Positions 43,973 to 52,899 of a DNA stretch of 64,000 nt are shown here, piece after piece. A model generated the notes under the pieces. The model did not search any database. It had not been told where the DNA came from and saw only the letters and a list, made by a program, of their open reading frames with translations. The first letter of the stretch is position 1. Each line of letters starts with the position of its first letter. This DNA is from Microbacterium paraoxydans (GTDB taxonomy: Bacteria > Actinomycetota > Actinomycetes > Actinomycetales > Microbacteriaceae), in NCBI RefSeq assembly GCF_900105335.1, contig NZ_LT629770.1:124001-188000 (forward strand). Reading direction: 5' to 3'. A program made the translations under genes and the position numbers.

Positions 43973-45682
43973 TCAGCCGCGGGCGCGGGACGGGATGTGG
44001 AGTCCGTGTCGCTCGTTGAGCAGCACGCGCGTCTGCTCCACCTCGGCGTCGTGACGCTCGCGGTCCCAGCCGAGGAGCGGAGCCAGGGCGTCGGCGATCT
44101 CGTCGAGCACCTCCGCTCGGGCGCCGCCCGTGAAGGCGATGCTCGTGCGGCGGAGGATGACGTCCTCGAGACGGGTGACCATCTCCTCGTTCACCATCCA
44201 CTCCAGCTCGCGGGTCGACAGGTCGCCGCCGGCGAGGGGCGCGTCGTCCCCCTGCTCGACGTACGCCCACACGGCCGCCGCCCGGGTGCCATAGCGCGCG
44301 AGGAGCTGGTCGGCCCGGGTGCCGGCGCCGGCGAGGTTCTCCTGGATCCAGATCCGCTTGGCCTTCTCGGTACGCGGGAACTCGCGGCCGCCGCCGATCG
44401 CGCGGCCCGCCGTGGAGACGGTGCGCGTGCGCCCGAGGAGTCCGAGGACGGTGTCGGAGAGCGATTCGCCCAGAGCGCGGAACGTGGTCCACTTCCCGCC
44501 CACGAGGCTCACCAGCGGAACAGCGCCCTGGCGGTCGACCTCGACGCGGTAGTCGCGCGAGACGAAGCCGGGAGCGGTGTCCTCGTGCCGGGGGAGCGGA
44601 CGGATGCCGGAGAAGTTGTAGACGATCTGCTCGCGGGTCACCGAGATCGACGGGAACACGTGGTGGATGAGGTCGAAGAAGTAGTCGATCTCCTCCTCCG
44701 TGCACACCGGCACCTCGCGCGGGTCGGCGTCGATGTCCGTCGTGCCCACGAGGACGCGCCCCTTGAGCGGGTAGATCAGCACGATGCGACCGTCGGAGTG
44801 CTCGAAGAAGATCTCGCGTCCCCGCGTGGCCTCCAGCAGCTCGGGGTGGTCGAGCACGATGTGCGAGCCCTTGGTGCCGCCCATGAAGTGGGTGTCGGTA
44901 CCGAGGGCGTCGTTCGTGAGGTCGGTCCACGGGCCGGAGGCGTTCACGACGACATCCGCGGTCACGGTGAACTCGGTGCCGCTCTCCCGGTCGCGGAGGG
45001 TGATCTGCTCGCCGTCGCGGCCGATCGCCTCGACGTAGTTCAGCGCCACGGCGCCGGGGTGGCTCGCGCGGCCGTCCTGCAGCACGTCGAGCGCGAGGCG
45101 CTCGGGGTCGTGCATCGACGCGTCGTAGTACGTCGCGGTGTACTTGATCTTCGGGTCCATCGACGGCAGCTCGGCCAGCGACTTCTTGCGGCCGAGGAAG
45201 CGGTGCCGGGGCACGGTGCCACCGTCGCGCGAGAACGTGTCGTAGATGGTGAGACCGACCTTGATGAGGAAGGCGCCGCGCTCCTTCGGCTTCCCGCTCT
45301 TGTGCGTGAGGAAGCGCAGGGGAGCGGAGAGGATGCCCGAGAACGTCGAGTAGATCGGGATCGTGGTCTGCAGCGGCTTGACGTAGTGCGGAGCGATCTT
45401 GAGCAGACCGTTGCGCTCCTCCACCGACTCCCGGACGAGACGGAACTCGCCGTTCTCCAGGTAGCGGATGCCGCCGTGGATCATGTGGCTCGACGCCGCG
45501 GAGGCACCGGAGGCGAAGTCGCCGCGCTCGACGAGGACGACGTCGACGCCCTGCAGCGCCAGATCGCGGAACGTCGAGATGCCGTTGATGCCGCCGCCGA
45601 TCACGAGGACACTGGTGCGCCCGGATTCACGGAGCGCGCGAACGGCGTCCCGCTCCGGGGACGTGTGGGTGGAATCGATCAT
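43973..45682 (-). CDS. glpD: Glycerol-3-phosphate dehydrogenase (FAD-dependent, aerobic)
   Basis: 569 aa. Oxidises glycerol-3-phosphate at the membrane and passes electrons to quinone. The FAD motif VIGGGINGIS is at about residues 27-36; VERGDFASGASAASSHMIHGGIRYLE and VGGKWTTFRALGE are family hallmarks. ATG 45682 follows AAGGAAGAGAGGG. First gene of the glp operon, divergent from the SorC regulator with a perfect palindrome 64 bp upstream. Confidence 0.95.
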   Translation of the reverse strand: MIDSTHTSPERDAVRALRESGRTSVLVIGGGINGISTFRDLALQGVDVVLVERGDFASGASAASSHMIHGGIRYLENGEFRLVRESVEERNGLLKIAPHYVKPLQTTIPIYSTFSGILSAPLRFLTHKSGKPKERGAFLIKVGLTIYDTFSRDGGTVPRHRFLGRKKSLAELPSMDPKIKYTATYYDASMHDPERLALDVLQDGRASHPGAVALNYVEAIGRDGEQITLRDRESGTEFTVTADVVVNASGPWTDLTNDALGTDTHFMGGTKGSHIVLDHPELLEATRGREIFFEHSDGRIVLIYPLKGRVLVGTTDIDADPREVPVCTEEEIDYFFDLIHHVFPSISVTREQIVYNFSGIRPLPRHEDTAPGFVSRDYRVEVDRQGAVPLVSLVGGKWTTFRALGESLSDTVLGLLGRTRTVSTAGRAIGGGREFPRTEKAKRIWIQENLAGAGTRADQLLARYGTRAAAVWAYVEQGDDAPLAGGDLSTRELEWMVNEEMVTRLEDVILRRTSIAFTGGARAEVLDEIADALAPLLGWDRERHDAEVEQTRVLLNERHGLHIPSRARG

Positions 45683-45746
45683 CGTCGACCCTCTCTTCCT
45701 TGCTTGCCACCAGCATCGACCTCTGTGACGCCGCGCGCAAGCTGGC

Positions 45747-45760
45747 TGCACATATGTGCA
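45747..45760. promoter_or_regulatory. Operator palindrome of the glycerol operon
   Basis: TGCACATATGTGCA is a perfect 14-bp palindrome in the 102-bp space between glpD and the SorC gene, 24 bp from the regulator ATG. It is the only such palindrome there and is the likely binding site for the SorC protein. Inference from symmetry and placement. Confidence 0.6.
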
Positions 45761-45784
45761 AGGATCGAGGGAGAGGAGGTCATC

Positions 45785-46756
45785 ATGGCGGAATCCGGAG
45801 CGCCTTCGCGCGACGGGAAGCTGATCGCCGCGCTCAAGGCTGCCCAGCTCTACTACATGCAGGACAAGACCATGGAGGTCATCGCGCAGGAGCTCGGAAC
45901 GTCGCGATCGTCCGTGTCACGGCTGCTCAGCTTCGCGCGCGAGAGCGGCCTCGTCGACATCCGGATCAACTCGCCTCTGGAACGCCTCGGGATGCTCGAG
46001 CAGCGCATCAGGGATCGCCATCGCGTCGTTGCGCACGTGGTTCCGATGGCCGAGATCGTCAGCGAGGTCGAGCGCCTGGAGCGGGTGGCGCTGACCGCCG
46101 GGCGGCTGCTGTCCCAGTTCGTGGACTCGAACATGATCGTCGGCGTCGCATGGGGGTCGACGATCAGTGCGGTCAGCCGCGGTCTCACCCAGAAGGAGAC
46201 GCACAACACGACATTCGTGCAGCTCAACGGCGCCGGGAACACCCAGACCAGCGGTGTGGAGTACTCCAGTGACATCCTGCAGCGCTTCGGCAGCGCCTTC
46301 GGGGCGCAGGTGCAGCAGTTCCCGGTCCCCGCGTTCTTCGACGACCCCGCCACCCGCGAGGCGATGTGGCGCGAGCGCAGCACCCGGCGTGTCCTCGACC
46401 TGCAGGCGAAGATGGACATCGCCGTGTTCAGTCTCGGCTCCCCGGCGGCGGAGGTGCCCAGCCGGGTCTACGTCGGCGGCTACCTCGGTCGGGAGGACTA
46501 CCGCAGTCTGCGGGAGGACCACGCGATCGGCGACGTGGCGACGGTCTTCTTCCGCGCCGACGGCTCCTGGCGCGACATCCGTCTCAATGCGCGGGCGACC
46601 GGCCCGGGACTCGACCGGCTGCGCCGCGTGCCACGACGAGTGTGCGTCGTCTCCGGCGTGCCCAAGCTCGCGAGCCTGCGCGCGGCTATCGCCGCGGAGC
46701 TCATCACCGACGTGGTCCTGGACGAGGGGCTCGCGCGCCGGCTCGTCGAGGACTGA
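45785..46756 (+). CDS. SorC family (sugar-binding) transcriptional regulator
   Basis: 323 aa. N-terminal helix-turn-helix in residues about 15-60 (KTMEVIAQELGTSRSSVSRLL) and a SorC/DeoR-type sugar-phosphate-binding domain from about 75 (GVAWGSTISAVSRGL, FVQLNGAGNTQTSG). ATG 45785 follows GGAGGT. By position it controls the divergent glpDFK operon, probably sensing glycerol-3-phosphate or a related phosphate. In many other bacteria this role belongs to GlpR (DeoR) or GlpP, so the assignment needs testing. Confidence 0.87.
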   Translation: MAESGAPSRDGKLIAALKAAQLYYMQDKTMEVIAQELGTSRSSVSRLLSFARESGLVDIRINSPLERLGMLEQRIRDRHRVVAHVVPMAEIVSEVERLERVALTAGRLLSQFVDSNMIVGVAWGSTISAVSRGLTQKETHNTTFVQLNGAGNTQTSGVEYSSDILQRFGSAFGAQVQQFPVPAFFDDPATREAMWRERSTRRVLDLQAKMDIAVFSLGSPAAEVPSRVYVGGYLGREDYRSLREDHAIGDVATVFFRADGSWRDIRLNARATGPGLDRLRRVPRRVCVVSGVPKLASLRAAIAAELITDVVLDEGLARRLVED

Positions 46757-46768
46757 GCGGCGTTTGCG

Positions 46769-47920
46769 TCACTCGCCTTCGATCGAGGACTGCGGTCCGG
46801 TCCGGAACTCGCGGATCAGATGCTGGACCACGGCCCGGAGGTCGCCGTCCGTGGCGTCCGCCACCGCGAGCTGACGGGCGTAGCTCGCGCCGCCGTCGAG
46901 GATCGTCGCGATGCTGCCGAACTCGCGCACGCACCCGAGCTCGACGGCGACCGGGGTCAGTTCCTCGATCTTCTCGGTCAGGTGCTCGCGCACGGGCCGC
47001 TGCGTGCCGATCGTGTCGACGATGACCCGGGCGTCCAGGCCGTATCGGGCCGCGCGCCACTTGTTCTCGCGGTGGAACCACGCGGGGAGGTCGGGCAGGG
47101 CGGCCCCTTCGTCCAGGAGCCGGGAGAAGTGCTCGACGAGGACCTGCACGAGCGCGGCCACGGCGGCCATCTCGGAGAGCGTGGACAGGCCGTCGCACGC
47201 CCGGACCTCGATCGTGCCCCAGCGCGGAGCGGGACGGATATCCCACCGCACCTCCGTGGCGTCGGCCATGACTCCGGTGCGGACCATGTCGTCCAGGTAG
47301 CGCTCGAACTCCGACCAGTCGCGCAGCGGCCAGGGCAGACCCGCCGTGGGCAGCTGCTGGAAGACGAGAGCGCGATTGGAGGCGTACCCCGTGCGTTCCC
47401 CGGCCCAGAACGGGCTGGACGCCGACAGCGCCTGCAGGTGGGGGAGATAGGCCGACAGCGCGTTGATGATGGGGAAGACCTTGCGCTGCTCGTCGACGCC
47501 CACGTGCACGTGGATGCCCCAGATCATCATGTTGCGCCCCCACCACTGGGTGCGCTCGATCAGGCTGTGGTAGCGGGTCTTGTCGGTCACCGACTGGTCG
47601 TACCACTGGGCGAACGGGTGGCTTCCGGCGGAGAGCAGCTCGATCCCTGCCGGGTCGGTGGCCGACCGCACCGCCGCGATCGCGTTCGCGATGTCGTCGA
47701 CGGCGTGGGCCACGGAGTCGCCGATCCCGCTGGTCACCTCGATGGTGTTGGTGAGGAGCTCGCCGGTGACGGTGTGGCGTTCGTCTTCGCTCTCCGCCTC
47801 CAGCGCGGCGAGGAGCTCCGGCGCGCGACCGACGAGATCACCGGTCTCTGGATCGGCGAGCATGATCTCCCACTCGAGACCGACGGTGGAGCGGGCCGAA
47901 GCGGCGAAGTCGAGCTGCAC
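46769..47920 (-). CDS. ybdK: Carboxylate-amine ligase (YbdK / GCS2 family)
   Basis: 383 aa, glutamate-cysteine-ligase type 2 family, ATP-dependent formation of an amide with cysteine or a similar amine. Typical segments are VGLEWEIMLADPETGDL at the start, SAGSHPFAQW, WGIHVHVGVDEQRKV and AGASYARQL-like GGASYARQL. In Actinobacteria such proteins (EgtA-like or YbdK) are only weakly tied to a substrate. GTG 47920 chosen: CAGACT stands 6 nt upstream; a longer open frame exists upstream but does not look like protein. Convergent with the SorC gene. Confidence 0.85.
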   Translation of the reverse strand: MQLDFAASARSTVGLEWEIMLADPETGDLVGRAPELLAALEAESEDERHTVTGELLTNTIEVTSGIGDSVAHAVDDIANAIAAVRSATDPAGIELLSAGSHPFAQWYDQSVTDKTRYHSLIERTQWWGRNMMIWGIHVHVGVDEQRKVFPIINALSAYLPHLQALSASSPFWAGERTGYASNRALVFQQLPTAGLPWPLRDWSEFERYLDDMVRTGVMADATEVRWDIRPAPRWGTIEVRACDGLSTLSEMAAVAALVQVLVEHFSRLLDEGAALPDLPAWFHRENKWRAARYGLDARVIVDTIGTQRPVREHLTEKIEELTPVAVELGCVREFGSIATILDGGASYARQLAVADATDGDLRAVVQHLIREFRTGPQSSIEGE

Positions 47921-48001
47921 GGGGACAGTCTGACACGGGGCCGGGCCTGCTCCGCAACGCCGTGTCGCCGGGTTTCGCACGCGGCGCACGCATCTGGCAG
48001 A

Positions 48002-48034
48002 ATAGAGGGTCGGACGACGTGCTCGACCCTCTAT
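48002..48034. promoter_or_regulatory. Perfect inverted repeat in the rpsP promoter/leader
   Basis: ATAGAGGGTCG and CGACCCTCTAT are 11-bp perfect complements with an 11-nt loop, 95 bp before rpsP. It overlaps a TGGCAGAAT sequence (47995-48003) that looks like the -10 region and is shared with the rplS promoter. It may be an operator or the first stem of the leader RNA. 47921-48128 holds no gene. Confidence 0.45.
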
Positions 48035-48128
48035 CCAGCGCTCGTCCTCCTCATTTGAGCTTCCGCCGGGTGTGCACCCCACGCTCCAGGCGACCGGTTC
48101 GTTTCCTTCCACACCATTCAGGAGAATC

Positions 48129-48566
48129 GTGGCTGTCAAGATTCGTCTCAAGCGCATGGGCAAGATCCGCGCGCCGTACTACCGCATCGTCGTCGCCGAC
48201 TCGCGCACCAAGCGCGACGGTCGTGTGATCGAGGAGATCGGCAAGTACCACCCCACCGAGGAGCCCTCGTTCATCGAGGTCGACTCCGAGCGTGCGCAGT
48301 ACTGGCTCTCCGTCGGCGCGCAGCCGACCGAGCAGGTCACCGCCATCCTCAAGATCACCGGCGACTGGGGCATCTTCAAGGGCGACAAGGACGCGAAGTC
48401 CACCCTCAAGGTCGCCGGCGAGAAGGCCGCGTTCGAGGCCGACGCCTCGAAGAAGTCGGTCATCAAGCCCAAGGCGGAGAAGAAGGAGGAGGCCCCCGCT
48501 GCGGAGGCCCCCGCCGCTGACGCCGACGCGGAGGCCGCTGAGGCTCCCGCCGCCGACGCCGAGTAA
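48129..48566 (+). CDS. rpsP: 30S ribosomal protein S16
   Basis: 145 aa. Core S16 in residues 1-90 ([20 protein letters not shown]), then an Ala/Glu/Asp-rich tail from about residue 112 ([19 protein letters not shown]). GTG 48129 follows AGGAGA. The tail is unusual in other phyla but common in Actinobacteria and resembles the one on S2 here. Followed by khpA, rimM and trmD, a conserved translation operon. Confidence 0.96.
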   Translation: MAVKIRLKRMGKIRAPYYRIVVADSRTKRDGRVIEEIGKYHPTEEPSFIEVDSERAQYWLSVGAQPTEQVTAILKITGDWGIFKGDKDAKSTLKVAGEKAAFEADASKKSVIKPKAEKKEEAPAAEAPAADADAEAAEAPAADAE

Positions 48567-48572
48567 TCCATC

Positions 48573-48803
48573 GTGCTCGCCGCCGCGCTCGAACACATCG
48601 TCAAGGGGATCGTCGATCACCCCGAAGATGTGCGCATCCACGAATCCTCGTCGCCTCGCGGCGACCTGCTCGAGGTGCGTGTGCACCCCGATGACCGTGG
48701 ACGCGTGATCGGGCGCGGCGGCCGCACGGCCAAGGCCCTGCGCACTCTCGTGAGCGCCCTCGCCGACGGGCGCCGCGTCCGCGTCGACGTCGCGGACGAC
48801 TGA
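48573..48803 (+). CDS. khpA: KH-domain RNA-binding protein
   Basis: 76 aa, a single KH domain with the RNA-binding G-x-x-G loop in GRVIGRGGRTAKALR. KhpA partners with KhpB in Gram-positive RNA regulation and cell-size control. Sits between rpsP and rimM, the usual place. GTG 48573 chosen, 6 bp after the rpsP stop. Confidence 0.9.
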   Translation: MLAAALEHIVKGIVDHPEDVRIHESSSPRGDLLEVRVHPDDRGRVIGRGGRTAKALRTLVSALADGRRVRVDVADD

Positions 48804-48804
48804 C

Positions 48805-49404
48805 GTGGTGTCGCAGGACCGCACCCAGGGCCGTAACCAGCTGCGCGTCGGGCGCCTGGTCAAGGCCCACGGGCTCAAGGGCGCCCTGAAGCTCGAGCTC
48901 TACACCGACAACCCCGAGCGGCGCTTCGTCCCCGGGGCCGCGTTCACGTTGCAGGTGCCCGAGGCATCTCCGTGGCACGGCAAGGAGATCGTCGTCCGCG
49001 AGTACCGCGTGATGAACGGGAACCCCGTCGTCTTCTTCGAGGACGTGGACGACCGGAACGCCGCCGAGAGCCTCGTCCGCGCCATCCTCTGGATGGACCA
49101 GGACGAGGACGAGACCGAGGACAACGCCTGGTTCGACCACCAGCTCGTGGGTCTGGACGTCGTCCGCGACGAGGTGGTCATCGGCCGCGTGGTCCGGGTC
49201 GAGCACCTGCCCGCGCAGGACCTCCTGATCGTCAAGCCCACGGCGACCGGCAGCACGGACGAGGTGATGGTCCCGTTCGTCGAGGCCATCGTCCCCGCCG
49301 TCGAGGTCGCCGCCGGGCGCATCATCGTCACCCCGCCGGCCGGGCTCTTCGAGGAGCTTCCCGAGTCGGAGGACGAGACCGCTCCCTCCGACACCGCCGA
49401 GTGA
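48805..49404 (+). CDS. rimM: Ribosome maturation factor RimM
   Basis: 199 aa, 16S rRNA processing protein with an N-terminal RimM domain (LRVGRLVKAHGLKGALKLE) and a C-terminal PRC-barrel (WFDHQLVGLDVV...PFVEAIVP). Two in-frame GTGs (48805 and 48808) can serve as start. Binds S19 during 30S assembly. An acidic C-terminal tail (PESEDETAPSD) is present. Confidence 0.95.
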   Translation: MVSQDRTQGRNQLRVGRLVKAHGLKGALKLELYTDNPERRFVPGAAFTLQVPEASPWHGKEIVVREYRVMNGNPVVFFEDVDDRNAAESLVRAILWMDQDEDETEDNAWFDHQLVGLDVVRDEVVIGRVVRVEHLPAQDLLIVKPTATGSTDEVMVPFVEAIVPAVEVAAGRIIVTPPAGLFEELPESEDETAPSDTAE

Positions 49405-49423
49405 CCGCTGATACGGTTCCCCC

Positions 49424-50128
49424 GTGCGCATCGACGTCGTCTCCATCTTCCCCTCGTACTTCGACGGACTGACGCTCTCCCTGCTCGGCAAGGCGCGAGG
49501 CTCGGGTCTGCTCGACCTCCAGGTGCACGATCTCCGCGACTGGACGCACGACCGCCATCGCACCGTCGACGACACCCCCTACGGCGGGGGAGCCGGCATG
49601 GTCATGAAGCCGGAGCCGTGGGGCCTCGCTCTCGATGAGCTCACGGCGGACGCCGCCCCGGCGCCGACCATCATCTTTCCGTCGCCGGCGGGGGAGGTCT
49701 TCACCCAGGCGACCGCGCGGGAACTCGCGGGGCGCGACCACCTCGTGTTCGGCTGTGGGCGCTACGAGGGCATCGACGAGCGCGTCTTCGAGTACGCCGC
49801 CGAGCGGGGCGAGGTGCGGTTGCTGAGCCTCGGCGATTATGTCCTCAACGGCGGCGAGGTGGCGACGATGGCGATGATCGAGGCCATCGGCCGCCTGATC
49901 CCGGGCGTCGTCGGCAATCCGGAGAGCCTGGTCGAGGAGTCGCACGAGGACGGCCTCCTCGAGTACCCGTCGTACACCAAGCCGTCGGTGTGGCGGGAGC
50001 GCGCGGTCCCCGATGTGCTCCTCAGCGGCAACCACGGGGCGATCGCGGCATGGCGTCGCGAGCAGCAGCTCCTCCGCACCCGCCTGCGGCGCCCTGACCT
50101 GCTCCCGGACGCGCCGACCGACGGCTGA
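49424..50128 (+). CDS. trmD: tRNA (guanine-N(1)-)-methyltransferase
   Basis: 234 aa SPOUT-fold enzyme methylating G37 of tRNA. Trefoil-knot motifs [27 protein letters not shown] and [13 protein letters not shown] are intact. GTG 49424 lies 6 nt after TACGGT, so it has its own leaderless promoter even though rimM is just upstream. Confidence 0.96.
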   Translation: MRIDVVSIFPSYFDGLTLSLLGKARGSGLLDLQVHDLRDWTHDRHRTVDDTPYGGGAGMVMKPEPWGLALDELTADAAPAPTIIFPSPAGEVFTQATARELAGRDHLVFGCGRYEGIDERVFEYAAERGEVRLLSLGDYVLNGGEVATMAMIEAIGRLIPGVVGNPESLVEESHEDGLLEYPSYTKPSVWRERAVPDVLLSGNHGAIAAWRREQQLLRTRLRRPDLLPDAPTDG

Positions 50129-50174
50129 CCCGGCCGCGGCCATCCGCCGGGACGACTGCTGTTAGCGTCGAGGC

Positions 50175-50909
50175 ATGGTGGATGTGACACACGCGCGATC
50201 GTTCGAGAGCATCGGCGAGGAGTACGACCGCTACCGACCGGGGTTCCCGGAGCGTGCGGCCGACATCGTCGTTCCGGACCGGGTCGCCACGGCGCTCGAT
50301 CTCGGCGCCGGCACCGGGAAGTTCACGGGGCTGCTCGTCGCGCGGGCGAGGCGGGTGATCGCGGTCGAGCCGTCTGCGCCGATGCTCGCCGTGCTCGCGC
50401 GGACGCTGCCGACGGTCGACGCGCGGCCGGGGACCGCGGAGAGCATCCCCGTGCCGGACGGCTCCATCGATGCCGTCAGCGTCGCGCAGGCGTTCCACTG
50501 GTTCGATCGGGACGCGGCGGCGGCCGAGATCGCTCGCGCGCTCGTGCCTCACGGCACGCTCGGGCTGCTGTGGAATCGTGCCGACCCCGCCTGTCCCTGG
50601 GACCTCGCGTGCCACCGGGTGGCGCATCCCGCGGTCGGCGCGGACGACGACACCTCCGCGTCGGCCGCGGATCTCCCCGGCTTCGTCCTGGAGGTCCACG
50701 AGGAGGTGCGCTGGACGGAGCGGAACACCCGCGAGGACTACCTCCGACGGTGGGGCACGGTGAGCAGCTTCCTCGTGGCGGACGATGCGGAGCGCGCGGC
50801 GATGGTGGCGGCCCTGGAGGCAGTGCTGGACGGTGCGGACGAGACGCGGGGGAAGGCGGAGTTCGAGCTGCCGCACCTCACCGACGTGTTCCGTTACCGC
50901 CGCGCATGA
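50175..50909 (+). CDS. Class I SAM-dependent methyltransferase
   Basis: 244 aa, methyltransferase fold with SAM-binding motif I DLGAGTGKFTGLL at about residues 40-52 and motif II/III segments VAVEPSAPMLAVL and AQAFHWFDRDAA. Substrate unknown (UbiE/BioC-like architecture). TAGCGT lies 6 nt before the ATG (leaderless). The stop overlaps the next start as ATGA. Confidence 0.82.
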   Translation: MVDVTHARSFESIGEEYDRYRPGFPERAADIVVPDRVATALDLGAGTGKFTGLLVARARRVIAVEPSAPMLAVLARTLPTVDARPGTAESIPVPDGSIDAVSVAQAFHWFDRDAAAAEIARALVPHGTLGLLWNRADPACPWDLACHRVAHPAVGADDDTSASAADLPGFVLEVHEEVRWTERNTREDYLRRWGTVSSFLVADDAERAAMVAALEAVLDGADETRGKAEFELPHLTDVFRYRRA

Positions 50910-51388
50910 GGATCTGGTCGCTGCACCCCGAGTACCTCGACCGTCAGGGGCTCGTCGCCTGCTGGCGGGAGACGCTCCTCGCCCAGGCGGTGCTCGCCGA
51001 CGCCACGAAGGGGTATCAGCGGCATCCGCAGCTCGAGCGCTTCCGAGCGGTGGCCGATCCGGTGGCCGCGGTGGGCGCGTACCTGGCAGGTGTCGCCGAC
51101 GAGGCGGACGCCCGTGGCTATCGTTTCGACCGCACGCGGATCCGGCGGATTGAGTCGGCGATACCGCCGATCCCGGTCACCACGGGTCAGCTCGCGCGGG
51201 AGTGGGAGCATCTGCGGGCGAAGCTCGCCGAGCGCAGTCCGGAGGTGCTCACCCGACACGGGGCTGTGGAGCTCCCGAGGGCGCACCCGCTGTTCGTCGT
51301 CGTTCCCGGGCCGATCGCGCCCTGGGAGCGCGCCGACCCCGCGGCCGGAGTCAGTCGACGCCGAGGAACGAGCGATCCGTCAGGATGA
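50906..51388 (+). CDS. Pyrimidine-dimer DNA glycosylase-like protein (DenV family)
   Basis: 160 aa with the family pattern MRIWSLHPEYLDRQGLVACWRE, then TKGYQRHPQLERF and RGYRFDRTRI. The family removes UV photoproducts. The Thr2 that acts as catalytic nucleophile in phage T4 DenV is not found here (Arg2 instead), while E22-like acidic residue (E in WRETLL) is kept, so catalysis would differ. Coupled to the methyltransferase gene (ATGA). The 3' end overlaps convergent map by 38 bp. Confidence 0.7.
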   Translation: MRIWSLHPEYLDRQGLVACWRETLLAQAVLADATKGYQRHPQLERFRAVADPVAAVGAYLAGVADEADARGYRFDRTRIRRIESAIPPIPVTTGQLAREWEHLRAKLAERSPEVLTRHGAVELPRAHPLFVVVPGPIAPWERADPAAGVSRRRGTSDPSG

Positions 51389-52133
51389 TCGGACCGTCCT
51401 CGGTGATGGCGATGGTGTGCTCGGAGTGCGCGCCGCGTGAGCCGTCCGCGCTGCGCAGCGTCCACCCGTCGGGGTCGGTGATCAGCTCGTCCGTCGTCGC
51501 GAGGAACCAGGGCTCCAGCGCGAGCACGAGGCCGGCACGGAGCGGGAAGCCGCGTCCTGCGCGGCCGTCGTTCGCCACATGAGGGTCGCCGTGCATCGTG
51601 CGGCCCACGCCGTGACCGCCGAAGTCGGTGTTGATGGAGTAGCCCTCGCCGTGCGCGATGTCGGCGATCGCGGCGGAGATGTCGCCGATGCGCTTGCCGA
51701 CCACCGAGGTCTCGATCGCGGCCGCCAGCGCGCGCTCCGTGGTGTCGATGAGACGGAGGTCCTCGTCCCGCGGTGTACCCACGACGAAGGAGACCGCGGA
51801 GTCGGCGACCCAGCCATCGACCGAGACGGCGAAGTCCAGGGTGACGAGGTCGCCGTCCCGGAGCGCGTAGTCGTGCGGGAGGCCGTGCAGCACGGCGTCG
51901 TTCACCGAGGTGCAGATGACCTTGCCGAAGGGGCTCGCCCCGAAGGAGGGGTGGTAGTCGATGTAGCAGGACTCGGCGCCGGCCTTGCGGATCATGTCAT
52001 GGGCCCGGCGATCGATCGCCAGGAGGTTGGTGCCGACCTTCGTCTCGTCGCGCAGGGTCGCCAGCGTCTCGGCGACGAACCGGCCTGCCGCGCGCATCTC
52101 ATCGATCTCGGCAGGGGTGCGCAGTTCGATCAT
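51351..52133 (-). CDS. map: Methionine aminopeptidase (type I)
   Basis: 260 aa. Removes N-terminal Met from new proteins, metal-dependent. Metal ligands are in LDFAVSVDGWVADSAVSF (two Asp), the GHGVGRTMHGDPHV His segment and EPWF / DGSRGAHSEHT near the end (two Glu). Convergent with the DenV-like gene. ATG 52133 follows GAGAGGACACTG. Confidence 0.93.
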   Translation of the reverse strand: MIELRTPAEIDEMRAAGRFVAETLATLRDETKVGTNLLAIDRRAHDMIRKAGAESCYIDYHPSFGASPFGKVICTSVNDAVLHGLPHDYALRDGDLVTLDFAVSVDGWVADSAVSFVVGTPRDEDLRLIDTTERALAAAIETSVVGKRIGDISAAIADIAHGEGYSINTDFGGHGVGRTMHGDPHVANDGRAGRGFPLRAGLVLALEPWFLATTDELITDPDGWTLRSADGSRGAHSEHTIAITEDGPIILTDRSFLGVD

Positions 52134-52241
52134 CAGTGTCCTCTCGTCGTCTCCATTCTCCCTGATCGCACAGGTGCCCGGCGCCTGCCGCTCTCAGCGA
52201 ACACCCGTGACGCGCCGGTGCGGTCGCCGTAGCATCGGAGC

Positions 52242-52730
52242 ATGTGGATCCGACAGGCCTTCTTCCGCTGGCTGCTGCCGTCGGCGTTCCTCCTGCCGCT
52301 GTGGCTTCTCATCGGCTGGGCCGTCTTCCAGGGCGGCTGGTCGATCCTCTGGGTGCTGCTCATCGCGATGCCCTCGGTGTTCGTGGGGCAGCTCCTGCTC
52401 ACGCTGCTGACGCGCTCCCGCCCGTCGGTCCGCGCCGAGCGCGCCGTCTCGTGGTGGGACGTCGCCGGGTTCGGTCTCTGGCACGCGCTCACGATCGCAG
52501 TCGGCTTCTTCATCGAGGGGGCCTTCGGCTGGCTCCTCGCGGCCGCCATCGTCGTGGGCATCGCCCTGATGTGGCTGCAGCTGTGGCAGCTCTGGAACGA
52601 GGCGCGGGGGAGCGGGACGCGGATCCGCGAAACCATCTCCTGGTCGACGATGACGCCGCCGCGCACCGAGAGCCCGCAGACGAGTGTGCACGAGGTGATC
52701 GTGGTGCGGGAGACCGACGACCGGCTCTGA
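52242..52730 (+). CDS. Four-pass membrane protein, hypothetical
   Basis: 162 aa with four clear hydrophobic segments (about 8-30, 33-55, 70-95, 99-120) and a polar C-terminus. No recognisable domain. TAGCAT 6 nt before the ATG marks another leaderless gene. Divergent from map (108 bp apart). Function unknown. Confidence 0.65.
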   Translation: MWIRQAFFRWLLPSAFLLPLWLLIGWAVFQGGWSILWVLLIAMPSVFVGQLLLTLLTRSRPSVRAERAVSWWDVAGFGLWHALTIAVGFFIEGAFGWLLAAAIVVGIALMWLQLWQLWNEARGSGTRIRETISWSTMTPPRTESPQTSVHEVIVVRETDDRL

Positions 52731-52739
52731 CCTGTCGTT

Positions 52740-52768
52740 TTGGTCGGGCCTGTCATCCGTGGCAGAAT
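52740..52768 (+). promoter_or_regulatory. rplS promoter
   Basis: TTGGTC, a 17-bp spacer and CAGAAT, inside TGGCAGAAT, which also precedes rpsP. The rplS start codon is 132 bp downstream, so this gene has a real 5' leader, unlike most neighbours. Confidence 0.5.
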
Positions 52769-52899
52769 GGTTGTTTGTGCCGTGACCGGCTCTGCCCCAG
52801 GGGAGCCCGCGGACGCGTCAGCGCCGTTCGGCACACTCCCATTCTTGTTCCTTCCTAATCCGTGCATCCGACCTGAGGCGAGTGCAGAGAGAGACGATC

